Shown here piece by piece: positions 1 to 8,060 of a DNA stretch of 64,000 nt. Origin of the DNA: Kribbella solani (GTDB lineage: Bacteria > Actinomycetota > Actinomycetes > Propionibacteriales > Kribbellaceae). The stretch covers positions 7,130,001-7,194,000 of the forward strand of contig NZ_JACHNF010000001.1 of NCBI RefSeq assembly GCF_014205295.1. The letters run 5' to 3'. A model generated the notes under the pieces. That model made no database searches. It had not been told where the DNA came from and was given only the letters and a program-made list of their open reading frames with translations. The position numbers were made by a program, and so were the translations under genes. How positions within the stretch are numbered: position 1 is the first letter of the stretch; the number at the start of each line of letters is the position of its first letter.

Positions 1-2091
1 GAGGCGTACGTACCGTGCCGTCGTACCGGCCGGAATCCGCGCGATCTTCGCGTCGACGCTGCCGTCCCACGACCCCTTCGCCACCGACGTGAACGTGCTG
101 CCGTCGGTGCTGGTCTGTACGTCGTACGAGGAGATCCGCCCGTTCGGCACATCGGCGTCCTGCCGTGGCGTGTACACCAGCGCCTCGATCGCGCGCGGCG
201 TCTTGAGGTCAAGCGTGATGTACTGCGGCAGCGGCGCGTGCGGGCTCCAGTTGGAGTGCCACATGGTCGTGCAGTTGCCGTCGATCGCGGCCGCCGCGCT
301 GTATGCCGCCCCGCCCTGGCTGGTGGCGGTCGCGGTCATCTCGTTCTGCGGAAGCAGGTTCAGCGGACCGAACGGACCGTCCGACGGCGGCGGGGTGCCT
401 GGGATCGCCGTCACCCGGCCGAGGTTCGGTGCCTTGAGCAACGGATGGGTCCGCAGGTAGTTCAGGAACACTTCCTGGCCCATGCGCGGCGCTCGCTCCA
501 GGTTGGTGTACTGCTGGAAACCCGGATACCCGTACTGCGCGCCGTGCAACGGCATCGCCGCACTCGTCGTCACCCGGTACGTCTTGTCGAGCCGCAACGG
601 TCTTCCGTTCACCAGAACCTTTGCCGGATCGACGCGGTTGCCGACCGGTTTGCCCAGGTCGTACGTGTAGCGGAAGTTGTCCGACGTCGCCAGCGAGGAC
701 AGTCGCGTACAGCCGTACGCGGGCGGAATCCACTGCTGTTCGAGGACATCCTTGACCGTGGAGCCTTTCATCGAGAGCGTGGTGATCGGAGAGATCCCGG
801 CCACCGGCCACGCGGCGCCGTACGTCACCGTGCCTGCTTTCAGGCCGGCCGCGATCACGTCGACGCCGAGATCGGCCGGAACCAGCGCGAAGTCGCCGTC
901 CGCCTCGTGCCTGTACAGGTCCGCGACCAGGTTGCCGGTCCGGCTCTCCGCCTTCGGCGCGAAGTCCAGGTCGCGGTCGAGCTTCGTCAGCGGTTGCTGC
1001 TGGCGCGTGGTCCACTTGTCCATCCAGTACTTCACGATCTTCTGGACGCCCGGATCCGGCGTCAGGTCCTTGGTGACGGCGTGGTTGGCGGCCGTGGTCG
1101 CGGAGCGGATCACGTCACCGGTGGCCGGATCGAGCGAAAGGTTCACCTCGCCGAGTACGCGGCCGTGGTTGCTTGCCTCCAGCACCGGCCTGGGTACGCC
1201 GTTCGGGTCCGGGATCATGCAGTTGAACGCGGTGTGCCAGTGACCGCCCAGGATCACGTCGATGTCCGGTGACATCGACCGGGCGGCGTCGAAGATCGGG
1301 CCGGTCGGGTTCTTGCAGTCGTTGTACAGCCCGCCCTGCTGGCCGCCCTCGTGCATGCTGACCACGATCGCGTTCACGCCTTGCGCCTTCAGCTCGGCCG
1401 CGGCCCGGTTCGCGGCGTCGACGACACCCTGGAACTCGAAGCCGGAACCCTTGATCGACAACGTTTCGGTCGGCGTACCCGGGAAGCCCAGGCCGATGAA
1501 GCCGATCCGCTGCGTACCCGCCTTCGCGATCCAGTACGGCGGCAGTACCGGCTGCTTGCTCTTCGGGTTGACGATGTTGGCGGCGTGGTACGCGTAGTCG
1601 GTGCCGTGGAAGTTCCGGCCGGTCGAGTCCTTGAAGCAGCTGTCGAACCCGGGCTTGCCGTAGCAGGCGCCGGTGGTCATCCGGCGCAGGAACGGGAACT
1701 CACGGTCGAACTCGTGGTTGCCGGCCACGTCGAAGTCCATCCCGAAGGCGTTCAGTACCTCGATCGTCGGCTCGTTCGCGAACGCCTGGGTGTAGTCCGG
1801 CCAGCCGCTGAACTGGTCGCCGGAACCGATCAGGAAGCTGTTCGGCTTGCCGGCGCGGAGTTTGTCCAGGTGCGCCTTCAGGTACCCGGCGCCGCCGACC
1901 TGCTGGGTACCGGACGGTCCGGCGATGGTCAGGTTCTCGGTCTCGGAAAGGTAGCCGTGCAGGTCGGTCAGGCTGAGTACCTGCACCGGGATCGGGGCCG
2001 GCGTCGCGCTCGTCGGGCTCGGCACCGCGACCGCCGCGGCCACCAGGCCGAGCGCGGCGAGGATCGAGCTGATCCGGGACTTTCTGGTCAT
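1..2091 (-). CDS. secreted 5'-nucleotidase-type metallophosphoesterase with F5/8C domain (partial)
   Basis: Exported calcineurin-like phosphoesterase of the 5'-nucleotidase / 2',3'-cyclic phosphodiesterase group, expected to take phosphate from nucleotides outside the cell. The frame is open from the ATG at 2091 to base 1 (697 codons) and leaves the window, so the C-terminus is missing. Seen: a signal peptide (basic MTRKSR, hydrophobic core, cleavage expected near residue 29); metal-site motifs DLHG (43-46), GSGDQFSGW, GNHEFD and GGHWHTAFN; a 5'-nucleotidase C-terminal domain in the middle; and a discoidin (F5/8 type C) domain in the last ~110 residues, recognisable by AAAIDGNCTTMWHS. An AGGAG lies 7 nt before the ATG. 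It is transcribed away from the SRPBCC gene at 2248. The substrate is inferred from the family. Confidence 0.9.
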   Translation of the reverse strand, partial: MTRKSRISSILAALGLVAAAVAVPSPTSATPAPIPVQVLSLTDLHGYLSETENLTIAGPSGTQQVGGAGYLKAHLDKLRAGKPNSFLIGSGDQFSGWPDYTQAFANEPTIEVLNAFGMDFDVAGNHEFDREFPFLRRMTTGACYGKPGFDSCFKDSTGRNFHGTDYAYHAANIVNPKSKQPVLPPYWIAKAGTQRIGFIGLGFPGTPTETLSIKGSGFEFQGVVDAANRAAAELKAQGVNAIVVSMHEGGQQGGLYNDCKNPTGPIFDAARSMSPDIDVILGGHWHTAFNCMIPDPNGVPRPVLEASNHGRVLGEVNLSLDPATGDVIRSATTAANHAVTKDLTPDPGVQKIVKYWMDKWTTRQQQPLTKLDRDLDFAPKAESRTGNLVADLYRHEADGDFALVPADLGVDVIAAGLKAGTVTYGAAWPVAGISPITTLSMKGSTVKDVLEQQWIPPAYGCTRLSSLATSDNFRYTYDLGKPVGNRVDPAKVLVNGRPLRLDKTYRVTTSAAMPLHGAQYGYPGFQQYTNLERAPRMGQEVFLNYLRTHPLLKAPNLGRVTAIPGTPPPSDGPFGPLNLLPQNEMTATATSQGGAAYSAAAAIDGNCTTMWHSNWSPHAPLPQYITLDLKTPRAIEALVYTPRQDADVPNGRISSYDVQTSTDGSTFTSVAKGSWDGSVDAKIARIPAGTTARYVRL

Positions 2092-2247
2092 CGGCTGCTC
2101 CTGTCAGTCGGGACACGCAACGTACGACCTGCCGGCGCGGCCCGGACAGCTCCGGAGCTGCTGACTTCCTGCACGATCCGGCTGACGCGTTTCTACAAGC
2201 GCTCCGGGTACCGGTAGCCGTACCGTCGGGCCGGAAAGGAGTTCACG

Positions 2248-2667
2248 ATGACTGGATATCTCGCGACGGCGGAGGTCGACATCAACGCGCCGGCCGACCG
2301 CGTCTGGAGCGTACTGACCGATCCCGCCGAGCTGAAGCAGCTGTGGTTCGGCGCGGACGTGGCGACGGACTGGACGGTAGGCAGCCCGATCACCTGGACC
2401 GGCGAATGGGAGGGCAAACCCTTCCAGGACAAGGGCAAGATCCTGGAAGTCGCCCCCGGCCGCCTGCTGAAGTTCACCCACTTCAGCCCCCTGACCGGCC
2501 AACCAGACGCACCCGAGAACTACCACACCCTCACCTACGAACTATCAGGTTCCACCCACCTCACCCTCACCCAAGACAACAACAGCACCAAGGACGAGGC
2601 CACCCACGCCCAAGGCATGTGGGAGTCCCTCCTGGCCAACGTCAAGAAGGCCGCCGAGGCTCAGTAA
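2248..2667 (+). CDS. SRPBCC / AHSA1-family protein
   Basis: Small START-like hydrophobic-pocket protein (139 aa) of the AHSA1/polyketide-cyclase group. Members bind small hydrophobic ligands; the ligand here is unknown. Seen: the typical N-terminal strand and helix with APADRVWSVLTDPAELKQLW, a GEWEGKPF turn, FTHFSPLTG, and the amphipathic C-terminal helix around MWESLLANVKKAAE. The length is normal for the family. A strong AAGGAG lies 6 nt before the ATG. It is 10 nt upstream of tatD in the same direction and may be read with it, but no functional link is known. Confidence 0.85.
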   Translation: MTGYLATAEVDINAPADRVWSVLTDPAELKQLWFGADVATDWTVGSPITWTGEWEGKPFQDKGKILEVAPGRLLKFTHFSPLTGQPDAPENYHTLTYELSGSTHLTLTQDNNSTKDEATHAQGMWESLLANVKKAAEAQ

Positions 2668-2677
2668 TCTGGGCCCC

Positions 2678-3592
2678 ATGGCAGCTGATGGTGTTGAGGT
2701 TGGTCGGCCGACGCGGGAGCGGGCGGGGGTGGGGGAGGACGGGCGGGTGCGGGACCGGAAGCGGCCGGCCGTGCCGGATCCGTTGCCGGTGAGTGTGGTT
2801 GACGCGCACTGTCATCTGGATATTGCTGATGGGGAGGATGGGGACTGGCTGGGGGCGGCGGAGGCGATTCGGTTGGCCTCGTCGGTGGGGGTGACCAGGA
2901 TCGTGCAGGTCGGGTGCGATCTGCCGGGGGCGGTGTGGGCGGTCGAGGCGGCCGCGCAGTACCCGAATCTGATTGCCGGCGTCGCGCTGCATCCGAACGA
3001 GGCGCCGAAGTTGAAGGCCGCCGGTGAGCTGGACAGCGCGCTGGCCGAGATCGAACGGCTGGCCGCGAGTTCGGACAAAGTACGGGTGATCGGCGAGACC
3101 GGGCTCGACTACTTCCGTACGGGGGCCGACGGGCAGGCGGCGCAGCACGAGTCGTTCGCGGCGCACATCGAGCTGGCGAAGCGGCTGGGCAAGACGCTGA
3201 TGATCCACGACCGCGACGCGCACGACGACATCCTGCGCATCCTGGACCGCGAGGGCGTACCCGATCGGCTGGTGATGCACTGCTTCTCCGGCGACACCGA
3301 GTTCGCCCGCGAGTGCGTCAACCGGGGCGCGTACCTGAGTTTCGCCGGCGTGGTCACCTTCAAGAACGCCCAGTCGCTGCGGGACGCGCTGGCGGTCACG
3401 CCGATCGACCGCATCCTGGTCGAGACCGACGCCCCGTACCTGACCCCGTCCCCGTACCGCGGCAAGCCGAACGCGTCGTACCTGATCCCGCACACGGTCC
3501 GCCGGATGGCCGACGTACTGAACATCTCCACCGCCGAACTCTGCGCGGCCCTGAACACCAACGCCGACAACGCTTTCGGAGGGTCCTGGTAG
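2678..3592 (+). CDS. tatD: TatD-family metal-dependent hydrolase (DNase)
   Basis: TIM-barrel metal-dependent hydrolase of the TatD family, whose members act as 3'-5' DNases in DNA repair and degradation. Seen: metal ligands HCH in VDAHCHLDIAD (about 42-51), GETGLDYFR, IHDRDAHDD, HCFSGD and ETDAPYLTPSP, which are the family hallmarks in order. The 304-residue frame carries an Arg-rich extension of about 30 residues ahead of the barrel. A GTG at 2771 (VPDPLPVSVVDAHC) would give a more typical N-terminus, so the ATG at 2678 is uncertain. In many actinobacteria tatD sits just upstream of rpfB-rsmA-ispE. Here two small genes lie between. Confidence 0.93.
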   Translation: MAADGVEVGRPTRERAGVGEDGRVRDRKRPAVPDPLPVSVVDAHCHLDIADGEDGDWLGAAEAIRLASSVGVTRIVQVGCDLPGAVWAVEAAAQYPNLIAGVALHPNEAPKLKAAGELDSALAEIERLAASSDKVRVIGETGLDYFRTGADGQAAQHESFAAHIELAKRLGKTLMIHDRDAHDDILRILDREGVPDRLVMHCFSGDTEFARECVNRGAYLSFAGVVTFKNAQSLRDALAVTPIDRILVETDAPYLTPSPYRGKPNASYLIPHTVRRMADVLNISTAELCAALNTNADNAFGGSW

Positions 3593-3692
3593 CGGAACGT
3601 CAACGTTCTCCCGACCCGTTGCCCGCGGCCGCCGGCAGGCGCACGCTGAAGACGCCGGCCTCGTCCGGGGCCGGTTCCCGAGGGGAGGGGTT

Positions 3693-4001
3693 ATGAGCGT
3701 ACTGATGACTCTGCGGGTGACTGGGGATCCGACGGCGGTCGAGAAGCTGGGCGCGGACAACGGCGCGCTCTTCCAGGGAGTGGTGGCGGACGCGCGGAGT
3801 CGCGGCGTGATCTCGCATCACTTCTACGGCAACGGGTCCGAGGTGTTCGTGGTCGACGAATGGCCGGACGAAGCATCGTTCCAGGGGTTCTTCGAGCACG
3901 CCGGGCCGCGGATCCAGCAGATCATGGCGGCGGCCGGAGTGACGGCGGAGCCGTCCATCGAGTACTGGCGGCACCTGGAGGTCGGCGACGACGTCGGCTG
4001 A
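3693..4001 (+). CDS. small ABM-like (dimeric alpha-beta barrel) protein
   Basis: 102-residue soluble protein. The alternation of strands and helices (SVLMTLRVTGD at the N-terminus, VFVVDEWPDEASFQGFFEHA in the middle) resembles dimeric ferredoxin-like folds such as the antibiotic-biosynthesis-monooxygenase (ABM) group; this is a fold impression, not a firm family call. A strong GGGGAGGGG precedes the ATG. It lies 100 nt after tatD and 32 nt before a nitroreductase gene in the same direction, so a short operon is possible. No catalytic residues can be named. Confidence 0.7.
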   Translation: MSVLMTLRVTGDPTAVEKLGADNGALFQGVVADARSRGVISHHFYGNGSEVFVVDEWPDEASFQGFFEHAGPRIQQIMAAAGVTAEPSIEYWRHLEVGDDVG

Positions 4002-4033
4002 TGCCGCTCGCGGCCACCTGGTAAACACTCCGC

Positions 4034-4648
4034 ATGGAGTTCAGTGAGGTCGTCCGGCGCCGGCGCATGGTGCGGAACTACGATCCGGACCGGCCGGTGC
4101 CGGACGAGGTACGCGAGCGGATCCTCGAGCACGGCCTGCGGGCCCCGTCGGGCGGCTTCAGCCAGGGCTGGGCGTTCCTGACGCTGGAAGGCGAGGACCG
4201 GGAGCGGTACTGGCGGATCGCGGCCGAGGAGCCGGATCAAAAGTATGTTGAATGGATCACAGGGTTGCGCCGCGCGCCGCTGCTGATCCTCGCCTTCGCG
4301 CACAAGGACGCGTACCTCGATCGGTACACCGAACCGGACAAGGGCTGGACCGATCGGGACGAGGGCCGCTGGACCGCGCCGTACTGGTACGTCGACACCG
4401 GAATGGCCGTCCTGCTGATGCTCCAGACAGTGGTCGACGAAGGCCTGGGAGCCTGCTTTTTCGGGCCGCCCGCGGACAAAGTGGGCCGGTTGCTGCGCGA
4501 GTTCGGCGTACCCGAAGGATTCGACCCGGTCGGGGTGCTTTCGGTCGGATACCGGGCTCCGGACAAACGGTCGCCGTCGTTGAAAAGGGGGCGCCGGACG
4601 ACCGCCGAAGTGGTTCATCGGGGGCATTGGGGCAATTACCGCGAGTAA
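4034..4648 (+). CDS. nitroreductase-family FMN flavoprotein
   Basis: FMN-dependent NAD(P)H oxidoreductase of the nitroreductase fold (204 aa, normal length). Seen: the N-terminal FMN-phosphate binding pattern RRRRMVRNYDPDRPVP (residues 8-23), LRAPSGGFSQGW for the next FMN contact, AVLLMLQTVVDEGLGACFFG in the helix leading to the glycine-rich flavin site, and GVLSVGYRAPDKRS near the end. The natural substrate cannot be read from sequence; relatives reduce quinones, nitro compounds or carry out dehydrogenations in specialised pathways. No visible SD, so the ATG rests on homology. It is the last gene before the rpfB leader. Confidence 0.9.
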   Translation: MEFSEVVRRRRMVRNYDPDRPVPDEVRERILEHGLRAPSGGFSQGWAFLTLEGEDRERYWRIAAEEPDQKYVEWITGLRRAPLLILAFAHKDAYLDRYTEPDKGWTDRDEGRWTAPYWYVDTGMAVLLMLQTVVDEGLGACFFGPPADKVGRLLREFGVPEGFDPVGVLSVGYRAPDKRSPSLKRGRRTTAEVVHRGHWGNYRE

Positions 4649-4864
4649 TTGCCCTGCTACACCTTTTTTCGACTCGCCGGACAGGGGATTGGCACTTCCG
4701 CGTCCTGTTCGTTATTGTCCCGTGACGTTGGCCGGGATCGGGGAAGATTCCGGGCAGCACGCCCCTCGGCGTTGACCACAGGTTCCGGGCCATCAGTCCG
4801 GCGCTCGCGGCCGGTGCCAGTGCTGTCCCACCCCGTGCCCGGGTAGCCCTACCTGGGAGCTTTA

Positions 4865-5983
4865 GTGCGTAAGTCCATCATCGTGGCCGTCGGTGCGGCG
4901 GCCGCGTTAGCCGTCGCGGGCGGCTCGGTGGCATATGCCACCAAGAGCAAGACGGTCTCCATCTCCGTCGACGGCCAGGTGCGGAAGGTACACACCTTCG
5001 GCTCCACCGTGGCAGACGCCCTGAAGGCCGAAAAGGTTCAGGTCGGTGACCACGACGTGGTCGCGCCGAGCGCGGACAGCCAGCTCAAGGACGGCCAGGA
5101 GATCTCGGTGCAGTACGGCCGCCAGCTGACCGTCGACGCCGACGGCGTGAAGAAGGCCTACTGGACCACCGCCGACAACCTGAACGAGGCTCTCGGCGAC
5201 CTGGGGCTGCGGTACGACGGCGCGCAGCTGTCCACCAGCCGGAGCGCCCCGCTCGGCCGGGAGGGTCTGCAGCTGACCGTGAAGACCCCGAAGACCGTGC
5301 AGATCGTGCACCTGGGCAAGACCATGACGATCAAGTCGCTGGCCGGCACCGTGGGTCAGGCGCTGACCGAGGCGAAGATCCGCTGGGACGCCGACGACCG
5401 GATCACCCCGGCCGCCGCGACCCCGCTGAAGCTCGGCGTGAACACGATCGGGTACGTCCAGGTCCTGCAGAAGACGGTCACCAAGAACGTCGCGGTCCCG
5501 CATGGCTCGGACAAGACCGAGTCGGCGAGCCTGGTCGAGGGCACCACCAAGACCACCACCAAGGGCACGGACGGCTCGAAGGCCGTCACGTACCTGTACA
5601 CCTACCTGGACGGCAAGCTGTCGGCCACGAAGGTGGTGGGGTCGAAGCTGGTGACCAAGGCGGTCGACGAGCAGATCGTGGTCGGTACCAAGCCGAAGCC
5701 GGCCGACACCACCACTGACAGCAAGCCGCCGGCGACGAGTGACGGTGGCGCCTGGGACCGGATCGCGCAGTGCGAGTCCGGTGGTAACTGGGCGTCGAAC
5801 ACCGGTAACGGCTACTACGGCGGCCTGCAGTTCGACCACGGCACCTGGGCGGCGTACGGCGGCACGGCGTACGCGAACAACGCCAACGGCGCGTCCAAGG
5901 CGCAGCAGATCGCGATCGCGGAGAAGGTCAAGGCCGACCGCGGCGGGTACGGCGCCTGGCCGCACTGCGGCAAGAAGGCCTGA
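4865..5983 (+). CDS. rpfB: resuscitation-promoting factor RpfB
   Basis: Secreted cell-wall lytic transglycosylase that cleaves peptidoglycan and promotes regrowth of dormant cells. The GTG at 4865 follows GGGAGC and starts a signal/anchor (MRKSIIVAVGAAAALAVAGG). Then come about three DUF348 repeats (residues 30-200), a G5 domain (~200-285, VTKNVAVPHG to IVVGTKP), a Thr/Pro linker, and the C-terminal Rpf domain (~295-372) with the catalytic Glu in IAQCESGGNW, GYYGGLQFDHGTW and the terminal WPHC. The DUF348-G5-Rpf order defines RpfB. rsmA and ispE follow directly, the conserved actinobacterial arrangement. The 216-nt leader shows no ydaO (c-di-AMP) signature that I can recognise. Confidence 0.97.
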   Translation: MRKSIIVAVGAAAALAVAGGSVAYATKSKTVSISVDGQVRKVHTFGSTVADALKAEKVQVGDHDVVAPSADSQLKDGQEISVQYGRQLTVDADGVKKAYWTTADNLNEALGDLGLRYDGAQLSTSRSAPLGREGLQLTVKTPKTVQIVHLGKTMTIKSLAGTVGQALTEAKIRWDADDRITPAAATPLKLGVNTIGYVQVLQKTVTKNVAVPHGSDKTESASLVEGTTKTTTKGTDGSKAVTYLYTYLDGKLSATKVVGSKLVTKAVDEQIVVGTKPKPADTTTDSKPPATSDGGAWDRIAQCESGGNWASNTGNGYYGGLQFDHGTWAAYGGTAYANNANGASKAQQIAIAEKVKADRGGYGAWPHCGKKA

Positions 5984-6017
5984 CCGGAGTGGTTTCCGGT
6001 TCTGCCAAACTGACGAG

Positions 6018-6896
6018 GTGACCTCGTCTGATTCATCCACGTCCGCCGGACCGAGACTTCTCGGTCCGGCGGACGTGCGTTCACTGGCCGCGTCCCTCGG
6101 GGTCCGCCCGACCAAACAGCGCGGGCAGAACTTCGTCATCGACCCGAACACGGTTCGCCGGATCGTCCGGGCCGCCGGGCTGGCGGCGGGTGAGACGGTG
6201 CTCGAGGTCGGTCCTGGGCTCGGTTCGCTGACCCTGGCGCTGCTCGCCGAAGGGCATCGGGTGACCGCGGTGGAGATCGATCCGCTGCTGGCGCGGGCGC
6301 TGCCGTCGACGATCGCCGCGTACGCCCCGGAGCAGGCTGCCGGGCTGACCGTGGTCGAGGCGGACGCGATGGAGGTCGGGCCGGCCGAGATCGGTGCTCC
6401 GACCGCGTGCGTGGCCAACCTGCCGTACAACGTCGCCGTGCCCGTGCTGCTGCATCTGCTGCAGGTGTCGGACTCGCTGCGGCACGGGCTGGTGATGGTG
6501 CAGTCCGAGGTCGCGGACCGGCTGGCGGCGGCGCCTGGGTCGCGTACGTACGGCGTGCCGTCCGCGAAGGCCGCGTGGTACGCCGAGGTGCGGCGCGCCG
6601 GGCCGATCGGGCGGAACGTGTTCTGGCCGGCACCGAACGTGGATTCCGGTCTGGTTGCCTTCGAGCGGCGCGAACCGCCGGTGACGGCGGCGACCCGCGA
6701 AGAGGTGTTCGCGGTGATCGAGGCGGCGTTCTCGCAGCGCCGGAAGACGGTCCGGTCCGCGCTGGCCCGCTGGATGCCGGACCGCGACCGCCTGGACGAG
6801 GTGTTCCGGAGCACCGGAATCGACCCGCGGCTGCGCGGCGAAATGCTCGGGATCACCGACTTCGCCGCCCTGGCCGGTGCGGCACGGACCGCGTGA
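6018..6896 (+). CDS. rsmA: 16S rRNA dimethyladenosine transferase RsmA (KsgA)
   Basis: SAM-dependent enzyme that dimethylates two adjacent adenines in the 3'-terminal helix of 16S rRNA during 30S maturation. Seen: the RGQNFVID start motif, motif I LEVGPGLGSLT, acidic VEIDPLLARAL, the catalytic NLPYN motif in VANLPYNVAVP, and a C-terminal helical domain. The frame is open upstream, but the GTG at 6018 (preceded by GACGAG) gives 292 residues. The LLGPADVR segment just after it matches the N-terminus of mycobacterial homologues as I remember them, so the later in-frame GTG at 6075 is unlikely. A perfect 17-bp inverted repeat lies inside the first 20 codons. Confidence 0.95.
   Translation: MTSSDSSTSAGPRLLGPADVRSLAASLGVRPTKQRGQNFVIDPNTVRRIVRAAGLAAGETVLEVGPGLGSLTLALLAEGHRVTAVEIDPLLARALPSTIAAYAPEQAAGLTVVEADAMEVGPAEIGAPTACVANLPYNVAVPVLLHLLQVSDSLRHGLVMVQSEVADRLAAAPGSRTYGVPSAKAAWYAEVRRAGPIGRNVFWPAPNVDSGLVAFERREPPVTAATREEVFAVIEAAFSQRRKTVRSALARWMPDRDRLDEVFRSTGIDPRLRGEMLGITDFAALAGAARTA
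6040..6075 (+). promoter_or_regulatory. perfect 17-bp hairpin in the start of rsmA
   Basis: Left arm 6040-6056, two-base loop CT, right arm 6059-6075, all 17 pairs matching. It begins 22 nt after the GTG start of rsmA and 57 nt after the rpfB stop, so it is both coding sequence and a very stable RNA hairpin. There is no U-tract after it. It could end or attenuate rpfB transcription, or lower rsmA translation. Confidence 0.6.
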
Positions 6897-6935
6897 GACT
6901 CGTGCGCGCGGGAAGACCGCGACATGCCCTAGCCT

Positions 6936-7874
6936 GTGCCCGTGCCACCTTCTGCTGAGGTCACGGTGCGGGCGCCGGCCAAGATCAATCTCGGTCTGTC
7001 CGTCGGCCCGCCGCGCCCGGACGGCTTCCACCCGGTCGCCACGGTGTACCAGGCCGTTGCCCTGTACGACGACGTGACCGCGACCGTCCGCGACGACGAC
7101 GGGGACGTGACGGTCGAGATCGTGGGTGATTTCGCGGCCGGCGTACCCACTGACGAGACGAACCTCGCGGTCAAGGCGGCGCGGCTGCTGCAGGCCGAGT
7201 ACGACGTGGACGAGGGCGTCGACCTGTCGATCCGGAAGACCATCCCGGTCGCGGGTGGGATGGCCGGCGGTTCGACCGACGCGGCCGCGACGCTGGTGGC
7301 GTGCAACCGGTTGTGGGGTCTGCAGCTGACCCAGACCGAGCTGCAGCATCACGCGGCCGAGCTCGGCAGCGACGTACCGTTCTGCCTGGTCGGTCACACC
7401 GCGCTCGGCCAGGGCCGCGGCGAGCAGGTCACCGAGGTGATGTCCCGCGGGACCTTCCACTGGGTGTTCGCGATCGCCGACGGTGGTTTGTCCACCCCCG
7501 ACGTGTACGGCGAACTGGACCGGATGCGCCCGCTGCGCCGGGTCGAACCGCCCCAGGTCCGCCCCGAACTGCTCTCCGCCCTGCTGTCCGGCCGCCCCGG
7601 CGCCCTCGCCGTTGCTCTCGGCAATGACCTTCAGGCGGCCGCGCTGTCACTGCGCCCCGAGCTCGGCGAAACCCTCCAGTTCGGCCTGGACCAGGGCGCC
7701 CTGGCCGCGCAGATCTCCGGTTCCGGCCCGACCTGCCTGTTCCTCGCCGCCGACAGCCGCAACGCCGTCGACCTGGCGGTCGAACTAGCCGAATCCGGCC
7801 TCTGCCGCATGGTCCGCCAAGCCGAAGGCCCAGTCCCCGGCGCCCGAATCCTCCCGGCCATCGTCAACCGGTAG
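6936..7874 (+). CDS. ispE: 4-diphosphocytidyl-2-C-methyl-D-erythritol kinase IspE
   Basis: GHMP kinase that phosphorylates CDP-methylerythritol, the fourth enzymatic step of the MEP isoprenoid pathway. Seen: the N-terminal substrate motif APAKINLGLSV (residues 13-23), the ATP-binding glycine loop PVAGGMAGGSTDAAA, LGSDVPFCLVG and the C-terminal GHMP motif ISGSGPTCLFL. Length (312 aa) is typical. Two GTG codons six bases apart (6936 and 6942) can each be the start. It follows rsmA after 39 nt, the arrangement seen widely in actinobacteria, where it closes the rpfB-rsmA-ispE run. Confidence 0.96.
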   Translation: MPVPPSAEVTVRAPAKINLGLSVGPPRPDGFHPVATVYQAVALYDDVTATVRDDDGDVTVEIVGDFAAGVPTDETNLAVKAARLLQAEYDVDEGVDLSIRKTIPVAGGMAGGSTDAAATLVACNRLWGLQLTQTELQHHAAELGSDVPFCLVGHTALGQGRGEQVTEVMSRGTFHWVFAIADGGLSTPDVYGELDRMRPLRRVEPPQVRPELLSALLSGRPGALAVALGNDLQAAALSLRPELGETLQFGLDQGALAAQISGSGPTCLFLAADSRNAVDLAVELAESGLCRMVRQAEGPVPGARILPAIVNR

Positions 7875-7952
7875 AAAATCGCTCGTCGTGGCTATCGGTC
7901 GGTGTTACGGTCCGAGAGCTACAGCCATTTGTCTTTGAGACGGGAGACCGGG

Positions 7953-8060
7953 ATGCGCCGCGTTGTGATCGACCGCATTGGTATTGATCGCTTCGAGGCA
8001 TTCGCGAGGACTCTTGAACTCTTTGACGATGGGTATTGTGGCGCATGTCGACGCCGGTAA
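7953..8060 (+). CDS. possible 35-codon leader ORF overlapping the ribosomal-protection gene
   Basis: ATG at 7953 with GGGAG 6 nt upstream, 35 codons, stop TAA at 8058-8060. It covers the TTG start (8014) of the next gene in another frame and ends 44 nt inside it. The peptide begins MRRVVIDRIGIDRF and ends CGACRRR; it resembles nothing I know. A leader that must be translated through the start of a ribosome-protection gene suggests translational attenuation by ribosome stalling. That is inference, and a chance ORF is possible. Confidence 0.35.
   Translation: MRRVVIDRIGIDRFEAFARTLELFDDGYCGACRRR

Noticed and set aside
4649..4864. Possible c-di-AMP (ydaO) riboswitch in the rpfB leader
   Set aside because: Rpf genes in streptomycetes can carry one, but the conserved ydaO sequence blocks are not visible here.
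4907..6925. Very long antisense frames opposite rpfB/rsmA, and similar ones opposite mfd, enolase and prs
   Set aside because: Arg/Pro-rich translations without family motifs, produced by high third-position GC in the real genes on the other strand.
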